NCBI GenBank assembly: GCA_011634665.1
Contig: WAEK01000008.1
Span: forward strand, 1,233,501-1,297,500
Source: Mortierella sp. BCC40632
Taxonomy: Eukaryota; Mortierellomycota; Mortierellomycetes; Mortierellales; Mortierellaceae
Length of the DNA stretch: 64,000 bases
Direction of reading: 5' to 3'
Below the pieces are notes generated by a model. That model was not told where the DNA came from. It did no database searches and saw only the letters and a list, made by a program, of their open reading frames with translations. Below, one piece after another: positions 56,999-64,000 of this stretch (position 1 is the first letter of the stretch; each line of letters opens with the position of its first letter). The position numbers and the translations under genes are program-made.

Positions 56999-58377
56999 TG
57001 AAATCAAAAAAGATGGCGCATACAGTGCCGTACGACAGTGCCTCTACAAGAGCATGATCCAGAAGGGCCTGACCGTACCCAAGTCGGACATGGCTCCTCT
57101 ACACTTTGACTCACACTGTGTGATTGGTGTGACCGATGTCTTGACTCCAGAAGAGTACCCTGTCCTTGCTGAAAGAACCGGTGACTTTCATGTCATCATT
57201 GGCAAAGAGCGCTCCATCCAAGTATGTCCTCATGATGTTCTATCCTATGCTATCCTCCTTTGCTCTCCTACCAACTCCTTCAACAAACACTCCCACGCCC
57301 TCCCAGAGAGTGCATAAATAGCGCAGCATGCTCCAAGGGATAGAAAGAGACCATCTGGTGTTGACAAGAGCGCTGTGCAGTCCTCTTCCTCCCTATTTAT
57401 TTTTATAATATTTATATATTTTTCCCTCGTTCGTTTTCTCTTTCTAGGTCTACCTGTTTTCATTTGCCGAGAATCGTATTGGATGGCAGATTTGCGGCAA
57501 GATGGAGAACCCTGAGGACCATGACGAGCAAAACTTCCGCTTCAGCGACTGGGTAAAAAAAAAAAAAAAACGAGTCCAAGGTTGCGATAGAACTCTTTTG
57601 TAGAGGCCCATTCTTGTTTCTCATACCCCATGATCCTTTTTTATTATTATTTTCGTGTAGGGCCCTGTGGCATGCGACGAGCTGTGTGATCAAGTGCGCC
57701 ATTACCAATGCCCATTTGGTGGCACGCTAGGAGACCTTATGGACCGGACTCCGAAGGGACGTCTGTCCAAGGTCATGCTCGAGGACAAATACTTTCACAC
57801 ATGGTGGCATATGCGTACTGTTCTCATGGGTGATGCCTGCCACAAGGTAAGGAGCTGTTCTCTCTTCCCTTCTTTTTTTCAATTTCAATCCAGTAGAGTC
57901 CTCCTGGCCTAACAAAAGCTCCATTGTCTGTTCCTCGTCTTGACATAGCATCTTCCCTTTGGCGGTCAAGGAGCAAACCAAGCAATTTTGGACGCCGTGC
58001 ATCTCGTCAACCAACTCTATGGAATCCCCTCTAACTCGCTTGAAGACGTTGGCAAATCCTTCAAGGCCTATCACGCTCACCGGAGTCCCAATGCCCGCGA
58101 CGTCTACAAAAGCACGGGCATGGTCGCATCTGTGCTCAGTAACCGAGGCTTTGGTTCAGACATGATGCGTCACTTGGCATTGGCCAAGACCCCGAAATGG
58201 GTGAATGACTTTGGATTCGATGGCATGAACGCGGATCGACCTTATTTGTGTTTCTTGCCTCCACCCGAGGTCAAATACTCGGTCAAGCCTAAACCCCAGC
58301 CAGTGCCAGTTCATTTCAAATCAAAGTTTGCCGCTCATGTCAAGGCTGGATCCATCTTTTCGTCAGCCTCGGTTTAA
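55296..58377 (+). CDS. FAD-dependent monooxygenase B
   Basis: Paralogue of the enzyme at 3140-5645, 472 residues in six exons: 55296-55495, 56471-56760, 57013-57221, 57448-57552, 57661-57846 and 57949-58377. FAD motifs: IIIVGAGIGGLMTAIMLERA (residues 14-33), DILIGADGAYSAVRQCLY (Asp164) and LMGDACHKHLPFGGQGANQA (324 on). No N-terminal extension and none of the Pro/Ser inserts of enzyme A, so length is normal for the family. An intron follows GDACHK at the same codon as in enzyme A, but GDACHK itself is not split. Intron 1 is long (975 bp) and contains a T run of about 29 nt; intron 2 has a T run of about 32 nt and a (CT)n tract (56961-56992). Flavin hydroxylase or epoxidase, substrate unknown. 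Confidence 0.9.
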
Positions 58378-58843
58378 AAAAAGAAAAGAAAAAAAATGAA
58401 GAAAGGAAGAGGACGCCCCCACACCAGGCCAGCTATGATGGGGTAGACGACTAATACGGAACAACAAAAGAGATTGAACAGAGGTGATAGCAAGAGAAAG
58501 AAAACAAAAAAAGAAAGGGTGGGAAAGAAAGAGATAGGGACTCTCTTATCCTTCCAGCAGAAACCATCGGAGAGTAAGATAGCCCCCGATATCGTCTGTA
58601 GTGGGGGGGAAGGGGATCTCCCTTCTCCCTTTTGACTCTGGCATCCGATGCTCCCGGTTCCATATCCTTTCACGGTTCCTACTTCATACACTTCTCCCCC
58701 CAAAAAACCAATACCCATAGATCTTTTTTTGGATAGTAAAAAAAAAACAAAAAGAGCGCTTTTATTGCAGCGATGCTGAGAATCGGGATTGGTGAAAGAG
58801 AGAGAAGAAGAGAAGAAGGAGAGAGACTGAGAGAGACAGATTA

Positions 58844-59626
58844 TCAGGATTTGGGTGGATTCGGGGCTCCTCCTGGGTAGAGCGAGTGTGCTGGGGGCGT
58901 GTATTCAGGAGGAGGCGCTGACGAGGACGACGAGGCTCCTGCTCCCATAAGCCCAGTGGCAGGGTAGGCAGGGTAGGCAGATGACGGTTCTTTCGGCGGC
59001 GGATACACATAGGGCACATGCTCGTTTCCAAAAGGCTTCTGTCCCTGGGGGCCAGTCATGGGAGTCATGGGGATATTCGATGCGTTAAAATCGTACGCAG
59101 GGTAGCCTCCATAGTGATGGGATGGTGGGGGTGGTGCTACAGTGGGGGGTGGGTATTGGGGTGTCATGGTCGTATCCAGACCAGGGTTCGTAGTATTGGG
59201 ATACACGGTTTGTGAGGAGGCAGCAGCATTCCGTTTACTGATCAAGAGACGTCGTAGAAAGTAGAGGGCGACCAAAACGAGGATTACTCCTGCAATGGTA
59301 AGGAGCCACCATCGCCTGCTGTACCAAGTTACGCGTCTACAAGACATGGGTCCGCTGCAATACCAACCCGTAGAGCACCTGTAGACTCCACCAGAAGAGT
59401 CTCTAGAACAAATCTCGTCACGCTTGGCGAGGAACATTTGAGGATGGTGCTGTTGCTGGTCTTCGGGGGCGACTTTGATGGGATGAGGTATCGAAGGAGC
59501 AGTGCTGCGTTTGGAGAGAGAGGACTGGACAGAGGTGAGAGCGTATTCGGGGAGGATGACTCTGACGGCAGCCTTTGTTTCTGGCAGCCAGAATGACTGG
59601 AGTGGTTGCGTGAGCTGTGGGGCCAT
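58844..59626 (-). CDS. single-pass Cys-rich membrane protein with PPxY motif
   Basis: 260 residues, no intron, ATG at 59626 (MAPQLTQPLQ); upstream sequence in frame is a GA/CT microsatellite leader. The N-terminal 70 residues lack a classical signal peptide. A compact Cys block (ICSRDSSGGVYRCSTGWYCS plus SC at residue 96) immediately precedes one membrane span, WWLLTIAGVILVLVALYFL (about 107-124), then basic RRLLISKR. The cytoplasmic tail is rich in Pro, Tyr and Gly, with YPPP repeats and PPPEY (about 238-242) near the end. Cys block, Trp-flanked span and PPxY tail resemble the Shisa/VOPP1/WBP1 type of adaptor. PPxY motifs bind WW domains of Rsp5/Nedd4 ubiquitin ligases. Inferred role: membrane adaptor recruiting Rsp5 to endosomal or plasma membrane cargo. 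Confidence 0.7.
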   Translation of the reverse strand: MAPQLTQPLQSFWLPETKAAVRVILPEYALTSVQSSLSKRSTAPSIPHPIKVAPEDQQQHHPQMFLAKRDEICSRDSSGGVYRCSTGWYCSGPMSCRRVTWYSRRWWLLTIAGVILVLVALYFLRRLLISKRNAAASSQTVYPNTTNPGLDTTMTPQYPPPTVAPPPPSHHYGGYPAYDFNASNIPMTPMTGPQGQKPFGNEHVPYVYPPPKEPSSAYPAYPATGLMGAGASSSSSAPPPEYTPPAHSLYPGGAPNPPKS

Positions 59627-59685
59627 CGTGATGAGTGATGGTTGATATGCAGAATAAGTGAGAGAGAGACAGAGACAAAGACAGA

Positions 59686-59686
59686 C

Positions 59687-59748
<62 letters not shown>
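59686..59748 (+). repeat. (GA)n microsatellite in the leader of the PPxY protein gene
   Basis: Run of GA dinucleotides with few interruptions, (CT)n on the transcript strand, 60-120 bp upstream of the ATG at 59626. Similar GA/CT leaders precede most genes in the window. Confidence 0.9.
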
Positions 59749-59749
<1 letters not shown>

Positions 59750-59849
59750 CAGAGCAAAGGTCAAAGTAGCAGTGCCTCTCCAAAAGAGAAGGTCGTGAGT
59801 GTGATATGGAAACCTGAGAAAGAATGAGGAGAAGAGAAGAAGAGAAGGA

Positions 59850-60561
59850 GAGAAGAGAAAGAGAGAGAGAAAAGAGAAGTGAAGAAGAGAGTGAAAGAAA
59901 ATTTGTCCTCGTCTTACTCCCCTTCTCTCCCCTTCTTTTGTTCGACTCTGGTGATAAAAGTCATGGCCCGATCGCATCACTCGCTCGGATCGAGATGGGG
60001 CTGTAGCATTGAACCTGTTCCTTCCTGTTGATTTCTCGTCTTTCTCTTGCGCCTGCACTGCCGTACCTCTCTCTCGCTCTCTCTCCCCGGTGACAGTCGT
60101 GTCTTAGCAGTAGAAGAAGTAGTGTACTAAATGTACTTGTACTGTCGAAATACGCCAAGACTAATGCCAAGTGGTCAAAGTCTAGCCTTTTTTTTTATAC
60201 CTTTTCCTTCCCTTCTCTCTCACATTCTTGCTAAAAAAATGGACTTTTGGGCAATTATCTCGTGGCCTTTTTGCATCATTTACGCCTCAAACGCCATTCT
60301 CTCCTTTATTCTTTCGACTGGGCTGTTGGTTCCCAAGAAAGGGGTGTGTGTGTGTGTCACTGACGAGGTCCTTTCGTTTTGCGCCTAAAATCGAAAGATT
60401 CACAAGCACGGTACATACTACAAACCAGTGTTCGTTCACACATTGCCTGACGAAAACAGTTATGACATTGACTACAGACAATCGACAGTTGTAAATAAAA
60501 TATAAATATATTAAAGAAAGAGGAAGAGAAAGAACGAGAAAAATGAAAGAGAGAAAAAGGC
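59850..60561. other. intergenic region between the PPxY gene and the SulP gene
   Basis: Promoter side of the PPxY gene (GA/CT-rich to about 60.1 kb), then the 3' flank of the SulP gene. No coding sequence supported. Confidence 0.4.
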
Positions 60562-63332
60562 TCAGTATTCATCCTCATCCGTGTTGGTATGTAAACTATC
60601 GGAAAATATAGGCCGATCCATGCCTAAGAACGAGCCTATCCGTTGACCCCATTTGGTACGCAGCATGCGTCTCCTCCAATCTGCGCTTCGCTCAGCTGGA
60701 GTAGCTCCTGCCGTCAAATGGACGCCATTGTTTCGTCCTTGGGTTCCCCTCCACCGTGCAGCAGATGGGCTCGAGTTTGATTGTGGATTCAACAAAGACT
60801 CGGTTGCTTCTTCGGGTTCATGGCTCCCAGCGGCAGAATGATGACGACCATGGCCATCTTCATGTCTAGACTCTTGACCTTGTCTACGACTCTTTCCGTG
60901 GACTATCCATCCATAGGCAGTCGTGCACAAGACAATGATAATTCCGATCGCGATACCGAGCTCGACACTGATCACCAACACACTCAGAAAGGTCACTGTC
61001 CAAATTAAAGCCGCCTTGCGCTGTCCATGTCGCCACAGCTTGAGAGGCTCTGTTATCTGCATCACTAGTGATTGCAACGCGATCAGGACAATGGCTGCCA
61101 AGACCGCATTCGGCACTCGTTCAAAACACCAGGTCAAGTAAATCAACGTCAACACCACCGTGACCACTCCTACGATACTCGCCAGCGGGGTTTTTCCTCC
61201 CGACTGAGAGAGAATTGCTGTTCGGGTCAAACTTCCTGTACAGGCATATCCACTGAAGGATGAACCGATGACCGAGGCCAGTCCAAGGGCCAGCATCTCT
61301 TGGTCCGCATCCACCTTGTATCCATATCGTTTTCCAAATTGCTTGGCAATCGAAAAGGACATCACATAGACAATGACAGCAATCAAAATCGCTGGCTGAA
61401 TCATGGGCAACACCACCTCCTCCAAGAACTCCCAGCTCATCCATTCTTTTGGACCGCCTGTCGTGATAAGGCTAGGTGGGAATGCCACCTGCGGGAGACC
61501 CTTGGGAATAGTACCAATCACGGCAATACCGAAACCACCCTCAGATCGAGGTTTGTCCAGTGAAAAGATCACGGTCAACAAGGTCATGACAATCACGGCC
61601 AACAAGATGTCTGGGATGGGGACATAAACTTGTCGTTCCTCTTTGGCTTCCACTGCAGCGGACAAGGCAGCAGCCTGTTCTGCTTCATTCGGTGTCCGTG
61701 AACTGACAGTACCGGGCTGACCAGCTTCTTCAAGAACCGTTCTCATCGAAATGTTAGAGTTAGGGTCGCCCGAGGACGAGCTCGATTCTGAAAAATGCAT
61801 GTTCGCGAGATCACCACCACTACTACTGGCTGCGGCGCTGGACGAAGGAATGGCCTCAGTCGCTTGTTTTTGATGCTGTTGTTGAAGCCAAGCCTGTTGT
61901 TGCCGTCGGCGTTCTTCATGATCTCGTACAATGGCAGCTGAGATGGCCTGTCGTTGTTGAACAAGCTGCAATTCCTTGGCCCGCAATTTGAGCTCATAAT
62001 TGGCCTTTCGCTTCTTCTCCAACGAACGCAAGACGAGCATAAAAAGGATTGCGGTTGTACCGAGTGCAACAGTGTACCAGTTGGTATCTGTCCAGAACCG
62101 TGATCCAATCCAGATCCAGGATTTGATCAGGGCAAAGGCCCCCTGTAGCTTGGGCTCACCTTTGAGTCCCAAAAAGTGTTTCATCTGAGAAGTGCCGATA
62201 TGGAAGACGGCCGCAGTGTTGAATCCCCCGACAAGGGCATCTGGAAGTAAGTGCTTTGACGCCCATCCGCCCACCCGCAAAAATGACATTATAACTTGAA
62301 CAATACCGACGACGAGCGATAGCATCAGGATCATGCCAATATAGTACTGTTCCTGGTTCGAGTCTTCAGGAGGAGGCAAAATCGAAGGTTCGTAGAAAAA
62401 GACGTTCGTTAAGCTGTAGTCGTTCATTGTGGACGGGTTTTCTCCTTGTCGACCCGAAGAGCTGTCACGGTCTGCGATCAGACCACGGACAGCTTGGCCG
62501 AGAAGAAGGGTTGTGATCGCAAATGTTCCCGTGTGCATGTGTCGACTCGTTCCAAAGATACAGTATACAAGAATAGGTACCACGGAGGTGTAGAGGCCAT
62601 AGACGGGTGGGAGCTGTGCAAGCATGGCATACGCCATGCTCTGTGGAATCACGACTGTCGAGATGGCTATTCAACCATGATGGCGGAGTTATTCTGTCAG
62701 TGCTATTTTTTTTTTCTTTCAAGGCAATCGTTATTCCAAACAAAGAAGCATAATGCGTGCAGCGGCAACAACTTACTAATTCCTGCAATAAGATCGTCAG
62801 GTAGCTCATGGATATTGTATCCGGGAGAGATGAGCCAACCATAGGCAGGCACTCGTTTCCGCAACCATGCCTTCCAGCAAGACTCGTTCTTGCGCACCAC
62901 GCCAGAGTTTGGCTCATCTTCGTCCTCGTCCTCGTTGTGGTTGCCGTGAATTCCTTGACCTTCTATGCCGGTGTGGTTTGCTCCTTGGTGAGAATGATGG
63001 CTGGCTTGAGGAGTATGGTGGTGGCTCTGGTTACGAGCACGGCTATGGTCGTGCTCTTGCGCAAGCATGTCGCCATGTGTTGAATATACACGGGACATAC
63101 GACGTTGTGTAGTTGATCCCTGGACACCATCGTTGACGTGGTTCAGCCCGCCAAGACTACTCTCGCTCTGGCCGCCGTCGCTGATGGTGCTTGTGCTGCT
63201 GGTGGCACCAATACCACGGATACTAGAAGCACGGCTAGCATCTTGGTTGGCGTCATGGCCAGGTGCGAGACTGTCGGTGGGGTGGGGGTCAAGAACTTCT
63301 TGGTAGATTGGGTTGGTGGGAGGAGTGGGCAT
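60562..63332 (-). CDS. SulP-family anion transporter without visible STAS domain
   Basis: Predicted sulfate/anion permease of 886 residues in two exons, 63332-62777 and 62666-60562. They join as DDLIAGI|TISTVVIPQSMAYAMLA, the conserved SulP entry motif. An N-terminal cytosolic part of about 165 residues is Ser/His-rich (QSHHHTPQASHHSHQ) with an acidic NEDEDEDEP run. The membrane domain has QLPPVYGLYTSVVPILVYCI, FGTSRHMHTGTFAITTLLLG, ASVIGSSFSGYACTGSLTRT and the final LGIAIGIIIVLCTTAYG. Two oddities: an insert of about 140 residues (about 395-535) splits the membrane core and contains a charged coiled coil (EKKRKANYELKLRAKELQLV). The region after the last span is a 115-residue disordered tail, with no recognisable STAS domain. 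It could be vacuolar, as for some fungal SulP proteins. Substrate unproven. Confidence 0.88.
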
Positions 63333-63650
63333 GGCGGAGGAGAAGGAATGGCGGAAGGAAAGGGGGAGATGTCTAGACAAGGTCAAGGATGGGGCATGAC
63401 CTTGCGGATGGGGAAGGAATGGAGAATGAAGAAGGGGGAGGAGAGAAGGCGGGAGAGAAAGGCAGAGGGGTGGAGAAAGAGAAAGAGAGAGAAAAAGAGA
63501 GAGAAAGAGAGAGAGAGAGAAAGACAGAGGCAGAGAAAGAGTGTGAGAGAGAGAGACAAAAGACAAAAAAAGGCAGTGCGGGTTCGTTCCAAAGGGATCA
63601 ATCATCACCAGCTACTTCTACACTACAAGTTCCTACTGCCCCAGCCCAAT

Positions 63651-63689
<39 letters not shown>

Positions 63690-64000
63690 CGGGCACAGAC
63701 ACCCGTCCAACGGGCACGCAAACAAGACATCCACACACGGGAAAAAATGAGGAAAAAGAAAAACATTAAGAAAAGGGGCAGGAAGTCGCCTGACGCCCAA
63801 TCCCCGATCCTAATTCACCATTGCACACTCTTCCATCTTTCTTTTTTCACATTTCAGCCCTTTTTTTTTTTTTTTTTTTGGTGGTCATAAGCATCCTTCC
63901 TTCGTCTCACCCTCTTTACAAAGGCCAACTGCGGCCTGTGCACGACTGCAAAGGAGGCCCTGACCCGTGTCCAGACCAAGGCAGGTGTATTTTCTCTCCT
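63333..64000. other. leader and promoter region of the SulP gene
   Basis: GA-rich on the plus strand (CT-rich on the transcript strand) at 63480-63560 and 63655-63686, with a T run at 63861-63878. The frame of exon 1 stays open upstream of 63332 through this low-complexity DNA, which I regard as leader. Nothing else supported up to the window end. Confidence 0.4.

Noticed and set aside
63138..63890. 250-codon plus-strand frame opposite the SulP first exon
   Set aside because: Arg/Glu/Lys peptide from GA repeats, antisense to a supported exon.

Overview
The window is nuclear DNA from a filamentous, early-diverging fungus. A Mucoromycota species of the Mortierella type is my best guess. The basis is short GT-AG introns, many T/A homopolymers and CT/GA microsatellites, long CT-rich leaders, and eukaryotic genes such as poly(A)-binding protein, FIG4 and a SulP transporter. 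No rRNA, tRNA, CRISPR array or bacterial operon was seen by eye. The species is inference; it was not checked against any database.  Layout: 1-741 (-) is the 5' part of a FIG4-like phosphoinositide phosphatase, followed by a glutathione S-transferase (822-1879, -). An FAD-dependent monooxygenase with five exons lies at 3140-5645 (+). Next come two mRNA-metabolism genes on the minus strand: a Ski7/Hbs1-N-terminus-like protein with no GTPase domain (5880-7337) and poly(A)-binding protein (7964-11098).  From about 11.1 to 33.2 kb the window changes character to a gene-poor, repeat-rich island. It holds four copies of one secreted 18-cysteine protein family (14.1, 21.8, 25.9 and 28.0 kb), the first of which has lost its start codon. 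It also holds a pogo/Tigger-like DNA transposon with 104-bp terminal inverted repeats, relics of a DDE_3 (Tc1/mariner-type) transposase and of a DIRS-like retroelement, and a long inverted repeat at 22745-25504. The two arms of that repeat are about 1.25 kb each and nearly identical, around a 265-bp spacer. Cysteine-rich copies 2 and 3 flank it symmetrically and divergently, so the whole block of about 4.8 kb looks like an old inverted duplication whose inner arms have been re-homogenised.  From 33 kb on, ordinary genes return: a three-finger C2H2 factor (33260-34393, -), a heavily glycosylated two-span membrane protein (36990-38969, -) with a decayed paralogue beside it, an unrecognised 252-residue protein (42260-43018, -), a small secreted protein (45975-46229, +) and a seven-transmembrane receptor-like protein with a long Ser-rich tail (46365-49083, -). 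After about 6 kb without a recognisable gene come a second FAD monooxygenase paralogous to the first (55296-58377, +), a single-pass Cys-rich membrane protein with a PPxY motif (58844-59626, -) and a SulP anion transporter without a visible STAS domain (60562-63332, -).  The genes do not form one pathway. The unusual part is the island: a secreted Cys-rich family that has expanded, decayed and perhaps converted around a large palindrome containing transposase relics. Its transcript, if made, would fold into a long double-stranded hairpin.
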